64,000 bases of DNA from Mycobacterium kubicae (GCF_015689175.1 NZ_CP065047.1:2418001-2482000), one strand, 5' to 3'; counted from the first letter of the stretch, positions 10,091-21,048 are shown. The notes: generated by a model not told the origin, from the letters alone. Translations and numbers: made by a program.

Positions 10091-13000
10091 TTACGACGAC
10101 GTCGACGCGTCCTGAGCGGGCGCGAGTCGTTCGCAAAGGCGGTCAGCCAAATCCCGCACCGTGGTGATTTCGTTGGAGGTCAGCCGGATCCCTGTCTCCG
10201 TCTCGATATGGGTGCGCAACTCGAGATTGCCTAGTGAATCGAGCCCGTACTCCGACAGCGCCCAATCCGGATCGACGGCGCGCCGCAGGATCAGGCTCAC
10301 TCCCTCGGATATCAGGCGTCGCAGCTGGCCCGGCCAGTCTTCCTCCGGAAGCTCCATCAGCTTGGAGAGCAGCTTGCTCGAGCCCGACCGACCCTTCGTC
10401 GACTTGAACAACTCAGCGAATGGACTGCGCTGCGCGAAAGCGGTCAACCAGGGGGAGCCGATCACCGGCGCATAGCCGGTGTAGGCGCGGTTGTGCCGGA
10501 GCAGCGCCTCGAACGCGTAGGCGCCTTCGTCCGGGCCGATCGCGTCGCCTTCACCGGACTGCTCAGCGAAGGCGGTCGCTCGGCCGATCTCCTCCCAAGC
10601 TCCCCAGGCGATCGAAGTCGCCGGCAGCCCTTGAGAGCGGCGCCAGTGGGTGAACGCGTCCAGCCAGCTGTTGGCCGCGGCGTAGGCGCCCTGACCCGGT
10701 GAGCCGACCAGGGCCGCTGCCGAGGAAAACGAGCAGAACCAGTCCAGTTGGTGTTCCCGGGTGGCTTCGTGCAGATGCCACGCTCCGTGCACTTTGGGTG
10801 CCCAGTCGCGCTGGATGAGTTCGTCGGTGATGTTGGGCAGGGTGGCGTCCTCCACGACGGCGGCCGCGTGCAGAACTCCGCGCAACGGCAGACCGGTGGC
10901 GGTCGCCGCGGCAACCAGCCGTTCGGCGGTGTCGGCTGCGGCGATGTCACCACACTCCACAACCACGTCGGATCCGATCGAGCGGACCAATTCGATTGTC
11001 TCCAAGACCTTTTGGCTTGGCGCCGAGCGGGAGCTGAGCACGATGCGCCCGGCGCCGGCAGTGGCCATCTTCTCGGCGAGGAACAGGCCGAGGCCACCCA
11101 ATCCGCCGGTGATGATGTAGGCGCCGTCGCTGCGGAACACCTGCGAATGCTCCGGTGGCAGTACGACGCTGCTGCGCCCGGTATGGGGGACCTCGAGGAT
11201 GAGCTTGCCGGTGTGTTCGGCTGCGCCCATGACCCGGATTGCGGTCGCCGCATCGGCGAGCGGGTAACTGGTGCTCTCGGGCTTGGGCAGTACGCCCTCG
11301 GCGGTGGCGTGATACACCGTGCTCAATAGCTCGCGAACCGCGGCCGGGTCGGTGCTGGACAGCAATCCCAGGTCCAAGCCGTGGAAGGACAGGTTCTGCC
11401 GGAACGGGAAGAGCCCGAGTTTGGTGTCGCCGTAGATGTCGCGCTTACCGATCTCGACGAACTGACCGCCCCGGGCCAGCAATTTGATTCCGGCCAGCTG
11501 GCCGGCGCCGAATACCGAGTTGAGCACAATGTCCACACCGTAGCCGTCGGTGTCGCGGCGAATCTGCTCGGCGAACTCGACGCTACGGGAATCGTAGACA
11601 TGCTCAATACCCATGTCGCGCAACAGTTGTCGACGTTGCTCGCTGCCGGCCGTGGCATAGATTTCGGCACCGGCGGCGCGCGCTATCGCGATCGCGGCCT
11701 GGCCGACCCCGCCGGTTGCGGAGTGGATGAGCACTTTGTCGCCGGACCTGATGCGGGCCAAGTCCTGCAGGCCGTACCAGGCCGTGGCCGATGCGGTGGT
11801 GACCGCGGCCGCTTCGGCGTCGGTCAAGCTGTCGGGTATGGGGGTGGCCAAGCGCGCGTCACAGGTGACGAAGGTGGCCCAGCAGCCACTGGCGGAGAGC
11901 CCACCGACCCGGTCACCGACTTTGAGGTCGGTGACGTCGGGTCCGACCGCGCTCACCACACCGGCGAAGTCGGTCCCCAACTGGGGCTGCTGCCCGTCGG
12001 CCGTTTGATAGCGGCCGAACGTGACCAGCACGTCGGCGAAGTTGATGCTGGATGCGCCGACAGCGACCTCGATCTCGCCCGGACCGGGCGGCACCCGGTC
12101 GAACGCGGCGAACTCCAACGTCTGCAGATCCCCGGGATTGCGGATCTGCAGGCGCATACCGTGCTGCTGGTGTTCGACGACGGTGGTTTGACGCTCGTCT
12201 GGGCCCAGCGGAGTAGGGCTCAGCCGCGCGGTGTACCAATCGTCGTTCCGCCATGCCGTTTCGTCTTCGTCGGATTCGGCCAGCAGCAGTTGGCGGGTGA
12301 CCTGTTCGGCGCCGGTGTGCTCGTCGACATCTATGTAGGTGACGCGCAGGTGCGGATGCTCCGCGCTGACCACCCGCAACAGACCGCGCAGGCCGCCCTG
12401 CTCGAGGTTGGGGCGGTCGTCACTCAGCACCGGCTGGGCATTTCGGGTCATCACATACAGGCGAGCGGTCTGGCCCTCGATGTCGGGGAGTTCCCGGGCA
12501 ATGCGCACCAGGTGCTCGACGTATTCGCTGCCCCGAACAACGGGTACCGCGGCTTCCTTGTCCGAGTCTGCGTTGCTTGGCGCGGTGACGACGACTACGC
12601 CGTTGAACGCACTGGCGGTGAGCAGTTCGCGCAGCCGGCCGGCTTGGGCGGCGTGGTCGTCGCGCAGCGGCCAGGACAGCGTCGTGCTCTGCGCGTCGTG
12701 CATCTTCAAGGCGTCGGTCAGCTGGGTCGCCGTCATGTCGGCGGCGTCGGAGGTGCTGATCAGCAACCAGTTGCCGGGTTCGGTGACGGTCTTCTCCGGC
12801 AGGTCGCGCTGTCGCCACTCGATGGTCAGCAGCCGCTCGTTGAGGAGGCGGTCGCGCTCGCTGGTCCCGGAGGCGCCGGTGCCCATCTGCAGACCACGCA
12901 CCGTCACCAGGACGGTGCCGTGCTCGTCCAGGAGGTCGAGGTCCGCTACCAGCTCGTTGGCGCCGTTGCCGGCGGGGGTAACCGTCGTCAGGCAGTAGCG

Positions 13001-16000
13001 GGCATGGCGGGCCGGACCGTAGGCGCGCAACCGGCGTACCCCCAGCGGCAGCAGCAGGCCGCCACCGCCGGCATTGCGGACGCTGGGGTGCGCCGCCACC
13101 GATTGGAAGCAGGCGTCCAGCAGGGCGGGATGTACCCCGTAGGCACCCTGTTGGGAGCGGATGGAGCTCGGTACCGCAACTTCGGCCAGCACAGTGTCAC
13201 CGGCACCGTCGGCGATGTGCGCCGCGGTGAGGCCGCCGAATGCCGAACCGTACTGGATGCCGCGCAGGTCGAACTGGTGGCGCAGGTCGTCCCCTTCGGT
13301 GGGGTTCGGGTGCGTTGCGAGCAGCGCTTCGATGTCATAGGCGGCCGGGCTCGCCTCGGCGTCCGCCTCCGGTTCGTTCGGCGCAGCATGCAGCATCGCC
13401 GAGGCGCGCCGCGAGCGTTCGCCGCCGTCATTCGTTTCCACCACGAAGGGGACCACGCCGGGAGCTTCGACCGTGGCGGTGGCGCCGATGGCACTCACCT
13501 CGTCGAGCAGCAGCAGCCGCTCGAAGCGGACGTCGCGGACCTCGGCATGCTCGCCCAGCACGGTGCGGGCCGCGGCCAACGCCATCTCGCAATAGGCGGC
13601 ACCGGGCAAGGCGGCGGCACCGCGAATCTTGTGATCGGCCAACCACGGCTGTGCCTCGGTGCCGACGTCACCCTGCCAGACGTGGCGCTCCGGCTCCTCG
13701 GGCAGCCGTACGTGCGCACCCAACAACGGATGTACCGCAACGGTATTGGCGTGGGCGAGCCGATCGGTGCTCTCCACCAACAACAGCCGGCGATGGTTCC
13801 ATGCCGGCAACGGCGCATCGACGAGTTGCCCGTTGGGGTAGAGCACGCCGAAGTCCACGGCGGCTCCCGCGGTGTACAGGTCGCCCACCACCCCGCGCAG
13901 CCCGTGCGGCAGCGGCTGTTCGCGCCGCATCGCGGCCAGGGCGGCGGCCGACATGTCCAGGCCGCGCGCGGTCTGGTCGACCGCGTGGGTGAGCAGCGGG
14001 TGCGGGGACAACTCGGTGAAGACGCGGAAGCCGTCCTCGAGGGCGGCTTGCACTGCCGCCGCGAAGCGCACGGTGTGGCGCAGGTTGTCGGCCCAGTAAT
14101 AGGCGTCGAAGTAGGGCTCTTCGCGGGGGTCGAAGGAGGTCGACGAGTAATAGGCAACCTCGGGCTCCAAGCCGGTGATGTCGGCCAGTGCTTCGGTCAG
14201 GTCGTCGAGGATCGGGTCGACCTGCGGGGAGTGCGAGGCCACATCGACGGCCACCTCGCGGGCCATGATGTCGCGCTCTTCCCACGCCGCGATCAACTCG
14301 CGCACCTTCTCGGTGGACCCGCCGATCACCGTGGACTGCGGCGAGGCGACCACCGCAACGGTCACATCGGTGATGCCGCTGCCCAACAATTCTGAAAAGA
14401 CTTGTTGGGCGGGCAATTCCACCGAGGCCATGGCGCCGGCTCCGGAGATGCGGGTCATGAGTTGGGAGCGTCGGCAGATGACCTTGACGCCGTCTTCGAG
14501 CGACAGGGCGCCGGCGACGACGGAGGCTGCCGATTCACCCAGGGAGTGGCCGATGACGGCGCCGGGTACGGCGCCGTAGGCCTTCATGGTGGCGGCCAGC
14601 GCGACCTGCATGGCGAACAGGGTGGGCTGGACGCGGTTGATGCCGGTCACTTTCTCGGGCGCGGTCATCGCCTCGGTGACCGAGAAGCCGGATTCGGCGG
14701 CGATCAGTGGTTCGATCTCGGCGATCTTGGCAGCGAACACCGGCTCGCTGGCCAGCAGATCCTTGCCCATCTCCGCCCACTGCGAGCCCTGCCCGGAAAA
14801 CACCCACACCGGACCCTTGTCGTCCTGGCCGACCGCGGGCGGATGAGGCAGCTCACCAGCGGCGATTTCCCGCAGCCCCGCGGACAGTTCGGCGGTAGTG
14901 CCGGCCAGCACGGCGGTCCGCACGGGTCGGTGCCCGCGGCGGCGCGCCAGCGTGTAGGCCAGGTCCGAAATCTTCGTCTTGTCTTGTGTGTCGATCCAAT
15001 CGGCAAGTCGCCCTGCGGTTTCGCGCAGCGCCTCTTCGGAACTGGCCGACACCGGAACGACCAGGACACCGTCCAGACCGGTGCTGCCGTCGGAATCCAC
15101 GACGCTGGCTGCGGGTGCCTGGGCGGGCGCCTGTTCCACGATTGCGTGCACGTTGGTGCCGGACATGCCGTACGAGGACACCGCGGCCCGCCGCGGCTGG
15201 TCCGAGTCGCTGATCGGCCAGGGTGTAACCTCTTGCGGCACAAACAGATTCGTATCGATCGCGGCGATGGTGTCGGGCATGGTGTTGAAGTGCAGGTTCT
15301 GCGGAACCACGCCGTGCTGCACGGCCAGGATCGCCTTCATCAGGCCCAGCGCACCGGCGGTCGATTGGGTGTGGCCGAAGTTGGTCTTCACCGACCCGAC
15401 CGCACAGGGACCGTCGGCGCCATAGACCGCGGCCAGGCTCTTGTACTCAAGTGGGTCACCCACCGGGGTGCCCGGACCGTGCGCTTCGACCATGCCGACC
15501 GTGGCGGGGTCCACGTCACCGGCGGCCAGTGCCGCGCGGTATACAGCCTCCTGTGCGTCGGCCGACGGCGTCACGATGTTGACCGTGTGGCCGTCCTGAT
15601 TGGCGGCGGTCCCTCGAATGACGGCCAAGATCCGGTCTCCGTCACGTTGGGCGTCGGGCAACCGCTTGAGCAACAGCACCACTGCGCCCTCGCCGGAGAC
15701 GAACCCGTCGGCTTCGACATCGAACGCGTGGCAGCGGCCGCTGCGCGACAGCATGCCGTTGGCCGAACCCGAGGCGAACCGGCGAGGTTCCAGCATCGCG
15801 TAGACCCCGCCCGCGAACGCGAGGTCGCTTTCGCCCTCGTTCAGGCTGCGGGCGGCCAAGTGCGCGGCGAACAACCCGGAGGAGCATGCCGTGTCCACGG
15901 AGACCGCGGGGCCGCGCAGGCCGAGGGCATAGGAGACGCGACCCGACGCCATGCAGGAATTGGTTCCGGTGTTGCCGTAGGGACCTTCGAGGGTGCCGGT

Positions 16001-16417
16001 CTCGGCTTGCACGAACTGGTAGTCGGCGTGGGTGAAACCGATGAACACCCCGGTCAGCGAGTCGGCCATCTGACTCGACGTCAGACCCGCGTGTTCCATC
16101 GCCTCCCACGAGGTCTCCAGCAACAAGCGGTGCTGGGGATCCATGGCAATGGCTTCTCTTTCCGAGATGCCGAAGAAGTCAGGATCGAAGTCGCCCAGGT
16201 CGTCCATGAACGCGCCCCATTTGCAATGGGAACGTCCCGGCACTCCGGGTTCGGGGTCGTAGTACTCGTCGACGTCCCAGCGATCGGGCGGTACCTCGGT
16301 GACGAAATCCTCGCCCCGCAGCAATGCTTCCCACAACTCGACAGGTGACCCAATGCCCCCCGGCAGCCGGCACGCCATCCCGATCACAGCAACCGGCGTC
16401 ACGGTCGTCCTATCCAC
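10091..16417 (-). CDS. pks5: Pks5-type iterative highly reducing polyketide synthase, second full copy
   Basis: 2108 aa from the GTG at 16417; an in-frame extension to 16672 is ignored because it would cross the promoter and lacks homology to the paralog. Architecture is KS-AT-DH-ER-KR-ACP as in its neighbour: DTACSS, NFGHTQ, GHSLGES, VASH, a DH HxxxGxxxxP motif, GGLGGLG, and ACP Ser2061 in GLDSLGN. One oddity: the KS motif reads EAHGPGT instead of EAHGTGT (Thr315 to Pro) next to the catalytic His, and the codons confirm it. All other catalytic residues remain. It is first in the minus-strand series pks-pks-pap-pks and diverges from the FAAL gene at 16919. Either full copy could be pks5; calling the pair Pks5-1 and Pks5-2 is by analogy with M. 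canettii and M. marinum. Confidence 0.94.
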   Translation of the reverse strand: MDRTTVTPVAVIGMACRLPGGIGSPVELWEALLRGEDFVTEVPPDRWDVDEYYDPEPGVPGRSHCKWGAFMDDLGDFDPDFFGISEREAIAMDPQHRLLLETSWEAMEHAGLTSSQMADSLTGVFIGFTHADYQFVQAETGTLEGPYGNTGTNSCMASGRVSYALGLRGPAVSVDTACSSGLFAAHLAARSLNEGESDLAFAGGVYAMLEPRRFASGSANGMLSRSGRCHAFDVEADGFVSGEGAVVLLLKRLPDAQRDGDRILAVIRGTAANQDGHTVNIVTPSADAQEAVYRAALAAGDVDPATVGMVEAHGPGTPVGDPLEYKSLAAVYGADGPCAVGSVKTNFGHTQSTAGALGLMKAILAVQHGVVPQNLHFNTMPDTIAAIDTNLFVPQEVTPWPISDSDQPRRAAVSSYGMSGTNVHAIVEQAPAQAPAASVVDSDGSTGLDGVLVVPVSASSEEALRETAGRLADWIDTQDKTKISDLAYTLARRRGHRPVRTAVLAGTTAELSAGLREIAAGELPHPPAVGQDDKGPVWVFSGQGSQWAEMGKDLLASEPVFAAKIAEIEPLIAAESGFSVTEAMTAPEKVTGINRVQPTLFAMQVALAATMKAYGAVPGAVIGHSLGESAASVVAGALSLEDGVKVICRRSQLMTRISGAGAMASVELPAQQVFSELLGSGITDVTVAVVASPQSTVIGGSTEKVRELIAAWEERDIMAREVAVDVASHSPQVDPILDDLTEALADITGLEPEVAYYSSTSFDPREEPYFDAYYWADNLRHTVRFAAAVQAALEDGFRVFTELSPHPLLTHAVDQTARGLDMSAAALAAMRREQPLPHGLRGVVGDLYTAGAAVDFGVLYPNGQLVDAPLPAWNHRRLLLVESTDRLAHANTVAVHPLLGAHVRLPEEPERHVWQGDVGTEAQPWLADHKIRGAAALPGAAYCEMALAAARTVLGEHAEVRDVRFERLLLLDEVSAIGATATVEAPGVVPFVVETNDGGERSRRASAMLHAAPNEPEADAEASPAAYDIEALLATHPNPTEGDDLRHQFDLRGIQYGSAFGGLTAAHIADGAGDTVLAEVAVPSSIRSQQGAYGVHPALLDACFQSVAAHPSVRNAGGGGLLLPLGVRRLRAYGPARHARYCLTTVTPAGNGANELVADLDLLDEHGTVLVTVRGLQMGTGASGTSERDRLLNERLLTIEWRQRDLPEKTVTEPGNWLLISTSDAADMTATQLTDALKMHDAQSTTLSWPLRDDHAAQAGRLRELLTASAFNGVVVVTAPSNADSDKEAAVPVVRGSEYVEHLVRIARELPDIEGQTARLYVMTRNAQPVLSDDRPNLEQGGLRGLLRVVSAEHPHLRVTYIDVDEHTGAEQVTRQLLLAESDEDETAWRNDDWYTARLSPTPLGPDERQTTVVEHQQHGMRLQIRNPGDLQTLEFAAFDRVPPGPGEIEVAVGASSINFADVLVTFGRYQTADGQQPQLGTDFAGVVSAVGPDVTDLKVGDRVGGLSASGCWATFVTCDARLATPIPDSLTDAEAAAVTTASATAWYGLQDLARIRSGDKVLIHSATGGVGQAAIAIARAAGAEIYATAGSEQRRQLLRDMGIEHVYDSRSVEFAEQIRRDTDGYGVDIVLNSVFGAGQLAGIKLLARGGQFVEIGKRDIYGDTKLGLFPFRQNLSFHGLDLGLLSSTDPAAVRELLSTVYHATAEGVLPKPESTSYPLADAATAIRVMGAAEHTGKLILEVPHTGRSSVVLPPEHSQVFRSDGAYIITGGLGGLGLFLAEKMATAGAGRIVLSSRSAPSQKVLETIELVRSIGSDVVVECGDIAAADTAERLVAAATATGLPLRGVLHAAAVVEDATLPNITDELIQRDWAPKVHGAWHLHEATREHQLDWFCSFSSAAALVGSPGQGAYAAANSWLDAFTHWRRSQGLPATSIAWGAWEEIGRATAFAEQSGEGDAIGPDEGAYAFEALLRHNRAYTGYAPVIGSPWLTAFAQRSPFAELFKSTKGRSGSSKLLSKLMELPEEDWPGQLRRLISEGVSLILRRAVDPDWALSEYGLDSLGNLELRTHIETETGIRLTSNEITTVRDLADRLCERLAPAQDASTSS

Positions 16418-16553
16418 GGTTGTTTCCCATCTCCTTAACCGCGCGTCAAGCCCTACTGGCGGGTGCTCGTCGCAGTGTCCGCGCGGACTACCCGCAGTAG
16501 CGGACGCACCCACTGATGTCCAAGACGACAACGTCGTAGTTGGCGTGATCAGC

Positions 16554-16601
16554 AGCGTAACGGTTCGGCTCGACTCATCCGGGAAAATCGTGCGGACGTA
16601 C
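16554..16601 (-). promoter_or_regulatory. Promoter and dyad operator of the third PKS gene
   Basis: On the minus strand GTACGTCCGCAC (16601-16590) is followed after exactly 30 nt by TACGCT (16559-16554) in the context CCGTTACGCT, then CTGATCA, which also follows the -10 box upstream of the first PKS gene. The -10 box is about 137 nt upstream of the GTG start at 16417. The site lies in the 501-nt divergent gap shared with the FAAL gene and could affect both. Confidence 0.62.
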
Positions 16602-16747
16602 AAAAAAAGATCGTCCGCCCCAACCGGATGTGGCGCCCGCAACCGTGCGCTAAGCGGCTCGTCCGAGCGCAAAGAGCCAGCTGAGGGGCGGTGCCAGCCT
16701 CATCACCGGCGGAGTTTCGCAGGCGCGGCACCCGACCGGTCCCCGAG

Positions 16748-16780
16748 CCCCTTCCCCCTCTCCTGCCGCCAGGGAAGGGG
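16748..16780. repeat. Perfect 9-bp inverted repeat in the pks/FAAL divergent gap
   Basis: CCCCTTCCC (16748-16756) and GGGAAGGGG (16772-16780) are separated by 15 nt. It lies in the leader region of the FAAL gene, about 140 nt upstream of its start, and could form an mRNA hairpin. No function is known. Apart from this and the PKS promoter, nothing is recognisable in 16418-16918. Confidence 0.4.
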
Positions 16781-16918
16781 CGGCCACAAGTGGCGCACCG
16801 AGGACTGTGAAGCGGCTGAGCTCAGCTCCCGGATGCACCGACGGTTCCGTCGGCGCCGTCGCAGTTCACCGGCCGGGTTTCCGCGATACAGACCACGAAC
16901 GAAGTCCGGCGGCAGGTA

Positions 16919-18679
16919 ATGTGCGAGACCGTGGTCGCCTCTTCGATTCCCGCCATGCTGCGTGAGCGCGCCAGTTTGAACCCCAATGGCCCGGCGATCA
17001 CCTATATCGACTATGACCACGACTGGGACGGCGTTGAAGAAACGCTGTCCTGGTCGCAGTTGTACCGCCGCATGCTCAATGTCGGCGAGCAAATCAAGCA
17101 ATCTGGGTCGGCCGGTGACCGCGCGCTGATTTTGTCGCCCCAAGGCCTGGAATATGTCGTCGCATTTCTCGCGGCGATGCAGTCCGGATTGATCGCGGTC
17201 CCGCTTTCGGTTCCGCACGGCGGCGCCCACGACGAGCGGACCACGTCAGTCTTGGCAGACACGGCCCCGGCGGTCATTCTGACGACATCGGCGGCCGTCA
17301 CCAATGTCAAGGACTGCGTCGAGTCCCAGAGCGGGCAGCGCGTGCCGGCCATCATCGAAGTCGATTCGCTGGATCTGGATGCGCGGCCCCGATCCTCTCG
17401 CCCGTCGCGAAGTGCCGGTGACGAGGGACCACTCACGGCCTATCTGCAGTACACGTCCGGTTCTACGCGGACCCCCGCCGGCGTCACCGTCTCGAATGAC
17501 AACGTCTTCGCCAACTTTGAACAGATCATGGCGGACTTCTTCGTCAACGAGGGAGGCGTGCCGCCCTCCGACCTCACTGTCGTGTCCTGGTTGCCGCTGT
17601 ATCACGATATGGGGCTGTTGCTGGGGACGATCATGCCTATCCTGGCCGGCAGACACACCGTGTTGACCAGTCCGGTGGCGTTCTTGCAGCGGCCCGCCCG
17701 ATGGATGCAATTGCTGGCGCGTTACGGCCGCACCATTTCGGCGGGACCGAACTTCGCCTTCGAAATCGCGGTGCGCAAGACATCCGACGAGGACATGACG
17801 GGCTCGGATCTGAGCTTGGTGCACTCCATCCTCAACGGCAGTGAGCGGGTACAACCCGCCACCCTGAAGCGGTTCGCGGACCGGTTCGCGCCGTTCAAGT
17901 TCCAGTCCAAGGCGTTGCGCCCGGCCTACGGCATGGCCGAAGCGGTCGTGTACATCGCGACTCGGCAGGTGGGCCATCCGCCGGAGATCGTCCACTTCGA
18001 CCCGCAAAAGCTGCCCGACGGTCAGGTGGTACGGGTCGAGAGCGGCACACCGTTGGTGAGTTACGGCGTCCCGAAGTCGCCGCGGGTGCGCATCGTCGAT
18101 GCGGACACCTGTGTGGAGTGCCCGGAAGGAACAGTCGGGGAAATCTGGGTGCACGGGGGCAATGTCGCTTCGGGTTACTGGCAGAAGCCGGAGGAAACCG
18201 CGCGGACTTTCGGTGCGAAGATCACCAACCCGTCAGCAGAGACCCCCGAAGGGCCGTGGCTGCGCACCGGGGACTCGGGCTTTTACTCCGACGGTGAACT
18301 GTTCATCATGGGCCGCATCAAGGACCTGCTGATTGTCTACGGGCGCAATCACTCTCCCGACGACATCGAGGCCACCATCCAAGAGATCAGCGCCGGCCGT
18401 TGCGCGGCAATCGCCATTCCGCAGGACGGGGTGGAGAAACTGGCCGCCATCGTCGAGGTCAAGCAGAAAAAAGACGAATCGGCACCAGACCTGGCGCAGC
18501 GACTGAATGCCCTCAAACGCGAGATCACCGCGGCGATCTTCGACTCCCACGGATTGAGCGTCGCCGACCTGGTTCTGGTGTCGCCCGGATCGATTCCCAT
18601 CACCACGAGCGGCAAGATCAGACGGGCGCAGTCGGTCGAGATGTACCAGCAAGCGGCGTTCGCCCGGCTGGACGTGTGA
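16919..18679 (+). CDS. Fatty-acyl-AMP ligase (FAAL), FadD24/FadD25-like
   Basis: 586 aa. It activates a fatty acid as acyl-adenylate and loads it on a PKS rather than on CoA. The AMP-binding P-loop-type motif is [12 protein letters not shown], followed by [11 protein letters not shown], a hallmark of the FAAL subclass, and the adenylate-forming core [19 protein letters not shown]. The C-terminal lysine lies in TTSGKIRR. The ATG at 16919 has GGCAGG just upstream and the N-terminus ([17 protein letters not shown]) is family-typical. It is divergent from the PKS series, as fadD24 is from pks5/papA4 in M. tuberculosis, so it most likely supplies the starter acyl chain. Substrate length is not readable from sequence. 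Confidence 0.9.
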   Translation: MCETVVASSIPAMLRERASLNPNGPAITYIDYDHDWDGVEETLSWSQLYRRMLNVGEQIKQSGSAGDRALILSPQGLEYVVAFLAAMQSGLIAVPLSVPHGGAHDERTTSVLADTAPAVILTTSAAVTNVKDCVESQSGQRVPAIIEVDSLDLDARPRSSRPSRSAGDEGPLTAYLQYTSGSTRTPAGVTVSNDNVFANFEQIMADFFVNEGGVPPSDLTVVSWLPLYHDMGLLLGTIMPILAGRHTVLTSPVAFLQRPARWMQLLARYGRTISAGPNFAFEIAVRKTSDEDMTGSDLSLVHSILNGSERVQPATLKRFADRFAPFKFQSKALRPAYGMAEAVVYIATRQVGHPPEIVHFDPQKLPDGQVVRVESGTPLVSYGVPKSPRVRIVDADTCVECPEGTVGEIWVHGGNVASGYWQKPEETARTFGAKITNPSAETPEGPWLRTGDSGFYSDGELFIMGRIKDLLIVYGRNHSPDDIEATIQEISAGRCAAIAIPQDGVEKLAAIVEVKQKKDESAPDLAQRLNALKREITAAIFDSHGLSVADLVLVSPGSIPITTSGKIRRAQSVEMYQQAAFARLDV

Positions 18680-18716
18680 CGAAACCGCCTGTGGCACAAG
18701 CAGGGAGGCTTGCATC

Positions 18717-19310
18717 GTGACCCAAGCCAGTAAGCCGCCCCGGATACCGCTCCTGCCTGTCGGCGAAGCCAAAGCTGCTGCCGACCAAGCCGGCGTGCCC
18801 GATTACATGGCCGAGCTGAGCATCTTCCAGGTGCTGCTGAATCATCCACTGCTCGCCGGGGTCTTCAACGACCTGCTGGCCAGCATGCTCTGGCATGGGG
18901 CTCTGGACCGCAGATTGCGGGAACTGGTGATCATGCGGATCGCCTGGCTCACTGGGTGCGACTACGAGTGGACCCAGCATTGGCGCGTCGCTTCGCGCTT
19001 GGGAGTGTCGGCCGAAGATCTGCTCGGTGTGCGGGAGTGGCGCAGTTGCAACGGGTTTGGCGCCACGGAACGCGCCGTGCTGGCGGCGACCGATGACGTA
19101 GTGCGGCACGGCGCGGTGAGCGACGCCAGCTGGACCGAGTGTCAGCGGGAATTGAATTCCGACACAACGGTTCTCATCGAACTTGTCACCGCCATCGGTG
19201 CCTGGCGGATGGTCGCCTCGATCCTGCAGAGCCTTCAGGTCCCGTTGGAGGAAGGGGTGGCAAGCTGGCCTCCCGATGGCCGGTCGCCGTCACCTACCGG
19301 CTCGGCGTAG
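18717..19310 (+). CDS. Carboxymuconolactone decarboxylase/AhpD-like protein (Rv1531-like)
   Basis: 197 aa; an all-helical AhpD-like fold with the typical block LRELVIMRIAWLTGCDYEWTQH. Only one cysteine of the AhpD CxxC is present (GCDYEW), so a thiol-disulfide peroxidase-partner role is doubtful; many CMD-family proteins lack the pair. The GTG start at 18717 has GGGAGG about 9 nt upstream. It lies 37 nt after the FAAL gene on the same strand, so cotranscription is likely. In M. tuberculosis the equivalent Rv1531 is a conserved protein of unknown function near fadD24. Confidence 0.8.
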   Translation: MTQASKPPRIPLLPVGEAKAAADQAGVPDYMAELSIFQVLLNHPLLAGVFNDLLASMLWHGALDRRLRELVIMRIAWLTGCDYEWTQHWRVASRLGVSAEDLLGVREWRSCNGFGATERAVLAATDDVVRHGAVSDASWTECQRELNSDTTVLIELVTAIGAWRMVASILQSLQVPLEEGVASWPPDGRSPSPTGSA

Positions 19311-19320
19311 CGTCGGCGGC

Positions 19321-20451
19321 ATGCGAACCAGGGTCGCCGAAATGCTCGGCGTTGAGTTTCCGATCTGCGCTTTCAGCCATTGCCGGGACGTGGTCGCCGC
19401 GGTGACCAACGCCGGCGGGTTCGGGGTCCTGGGCGCGACCGCGCACAGCCCGCGGCGGTTGGAGAGCGAGCTGAACTGGATCGACGAGCAGACCGGCGGT
19501 AAACCATACGGCGTCGACCTGCTCCTGCCGCCGAAGTACGTCGGCGCTGACGAAGGCGGCGTCAACGCAAAGCAGGCACAAGGTCTGCTGCCCGAAGAGC
19601 ATCGCGCGTTCGTCGAAGAGTTGTTGGACCGCTACGGCGTGGCGCAGCACGCCGATCCCGACCTGGCGATCCGGGGCGGTCTCAACATCTCGCCCAAGGG
19701 TTACGAGCCACTGCTGGAAGTGGCGTTCTCGCACCGCATCCGGCTGATTGCCAGCGCGCTGGGGCCGCCGCCGGTCGACCTGGTCGAGCGAGCGCACAGC
19801 CACGACGTGCTGGTGGCGGCGCTGGCCGGGACCACGCAGCACGCGCGCCGGCATGCCGCTGCCGGCGTCGACCTGATCGTCGCGCAAGGCACCGAGGCGG
19901 GTGGGCACACCGGTGAGGTGGCGACCATGGTGCTGGTTCCCGAAGTCGTCGATGCGGTCGCGCCGACCCCTGTGCTGGCCGCCGGTGGCATCGCCCGCGG
20001 CCGCCAGATCGCTGCGGCGTTGGCTCTGGGCGCAGAAGGGGTGTGGTGCGGGTCGGTGTGGTTGACCACCGAGGAAGCCGAGACCGCGCCGGTGGTGAAA
20101 GAGAAGTTCCTGGCTGCGACATCGTCGGACACAGTGCGGTCCCGATCGATGACCGGCAAGCCGGCTCGCATGCTGCGCACGGCCTGGACCGACGAGTGGG
20201 AGCGGCCCGACACACCTAACCCGTTGGGCATGCCGCTGCAGACCGCTCTGGTCACCGATTCGCAGGTCCGGATCAACCAGGCCGCGGCTCAGCCCGGCGC
20301 CAAGGCTCGCGAACTGGCGACTTACTTCGTAGGCCAGGTGGTGGGGTCGCTGGATCGAGTGCGGCCCGCCCGCGCCGTGGTGCTGGACATGGTGGAGGAA
20401 TACATCGACACCGTCAGCCGCCTCGAAGGCCTCACCGACTCCGGACTGTGA
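19321..20451 (+). CDS. Nitronate monooxygenase/2-nitropropane dioxygenase family (Rv1533-like)
   Basis: 376 aa; an FMN-dependent TIM barrel that oxidises nitronates or related substrates. N-terminal TRVAEMLGVEFPICAFS and NAGGFGVLGA are typical. The flavin phosphate-binding region is visible as DLIVAQGTEAGGHTG and VLAAGGIARGRQIAAAL. The ATG at 19321 was chosen because homology begins there; an in-frame extension to 19183 lies inside the preceding gene. It starts 10 nt after that gene's stop, so it is probably in the same operon. M. tuberculosis has an additional minus-strand gene at this point that is absent here. Confidence 0.87.
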   Translation: MRTRVAEMLGVEFPICAFSHCRDVVAAVTNAGGFGVLGATAHSPRRLESELNWIDEQTGGKPYGVDLLLPPKYVGADEGGVNAKQAQGLLPEEHRAFVEELLDRYGVAQHADPDLAIRGGLNISPKGYEPLLEVAFSHRIRLIASALGPPPVDLVERAHSHDVLVAALAGTTQHARRHAAAGVDLIVAQGTEAGGHTGEVATMVLVPEVVDAVAPTPVLAAGGIARGRQIAAALALGAEGVWCGSVWLTTEEAETAPVVKEKFLAATSSDTVRSRSMTGKPARMLRTAWTDEWERPDTPNPLGMPLQTALVTDSQVRINQAAAQPGAKARELATYFVGQVVGSLDRVRPARAVVLDMVEEYIDTVSRLEGLTDSGL

Positions 20452-20604
20452 TGTCGCGCACAGCCGGGTTGCCGGTGTTTGCGCTGGTCGCAGCGCCTTC
20501 GCTGGGCAGCAGCCGAGGGCGGACCTCAGGTTGCCATAAAAACCGGAAAACCCGGCGTGGTGGAGTTGACCCAGTCCAACCGGTGGTGCATCATCGGTCC
20601 GGTA

Positions 20605-20765
20605 AGCACCTCGATAGGTGAGGCGGCTACACGAACACAGGCCACTGACCCCGAACGTCGAAAGACGCCCCGGGTCAGGACAGCTCCTCCCGGCTTAAGG
20701 GTTGAGCCCAGGTGGCTTCCGGTTCACCGGACACGTCGTGTAGTGCCAAAGCTCTAACGAGTGGG
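20605..20765 (+). ncRNA. M-box (ykoK) Mg2+ riboswitch
   Basis: Three conserved M-box blocks occur in order with the expected spacing: TAGGTGAGGC (20615-20624), the GTCGAAAGAC hairpin (20657-20666), and GTGCCAAAGCTCTA with ACGAG after it (20743-20761). M-box aptamers fold around several Mg2+ ions and usually switch off downstream genes when Mg2+ is plentiful. In M. tuberculosis an M-box precedes Rv1535, and the next protein gene here is Rv1535-like. A candidate terminator hairpin follows 9 nt later. The motif match is direct; Mg2+ response is inferred from the family. Confidence 0.85.
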
Positions 20766-20769
20766 GTGC

Positions 20770-20794
20770 GAATTCCGACGGAAGTCGGCAATTC
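20770..20794 (+). terminator. Candidate expression-platform hairpin of the M-box
   Basis: GAATT-CCGAC (20770-20779), loop GGAA, GTCGG-C-AATTC (20784-20794) form a 10-bp stem with one bulged C and a GNRA-type loop, followed by pyrimidine-rich TGTACTCCTTTG. It begins directly after the aptamer's last conserved block, as expected for a Mg2+-controlled terminator. The U-tract is weak, so Rho-dependent or translational control remains possible. Confidence 0.5.
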
Positions 20795-20865
20795 TGTACT
20801 CCTTTGTGCGCGCAGAAAAGAGCGGGTCAACCGCTGCTCGCGGCCGTAGAGGAGGTGAGGGACGC

Positions 20866-20946
20866 ATGAGTTCCAGTGACAGTCCGGCTCGATATCCGGG
20901 CTCCGTTTCGTCCCCAACCGGTCTCCGGCGCGACGTTGCACGCTGA
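20866..20946 (+). CDS. Short upstream ORF (26 aa) in the M-box leader
   Basis: ATG at 20866 to TGA at 20944-20946 encodes 26 residues starting MSSSDSPARYPG. It is preceded by an unusually strong Shine-Dalgarno stretch (GAGGAGGTGAGG) 4-5 nt upstream. It lies between the M-box and the Rv1535-like gene, 102 nt before that gene's start. It may be a leader peptide whose translation is what the riboswitch regulates, or a chance ORF. No protein family is recognised. Confidence 0.45.
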   Translation: MSSSDSPARYPGSVSSPTGLRRDVAR

Positions 20947-21048
20947 GTCGAAACTCACCAGCAGCGATCGGATCCGAACCGATACGGGACGGGACTGAGC
21001 AGAACACAGTCCACAGAATCCTGTTTCGAAATTCTCTAGGAGGCGATC

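Noticed and set aside
7453..16348. Very long antisense ORFs (646, 1004 and 648 codons) on the plus strand across the PKS genes
   Set aside because: They mirror the codon bias of GC-rich PKS genes on the opposite strand, have no domain motifs or ribosome sites, and the minus frames carry full catalytic sets.
16418..16672. 85-residue N-terminal extension of the third PKS
   Set aside because: It would run through the predicted promoter and operator and has no counterpart in the paralogs. All three PKS genes align from the GTG before the VDR/MDK N-terminus.
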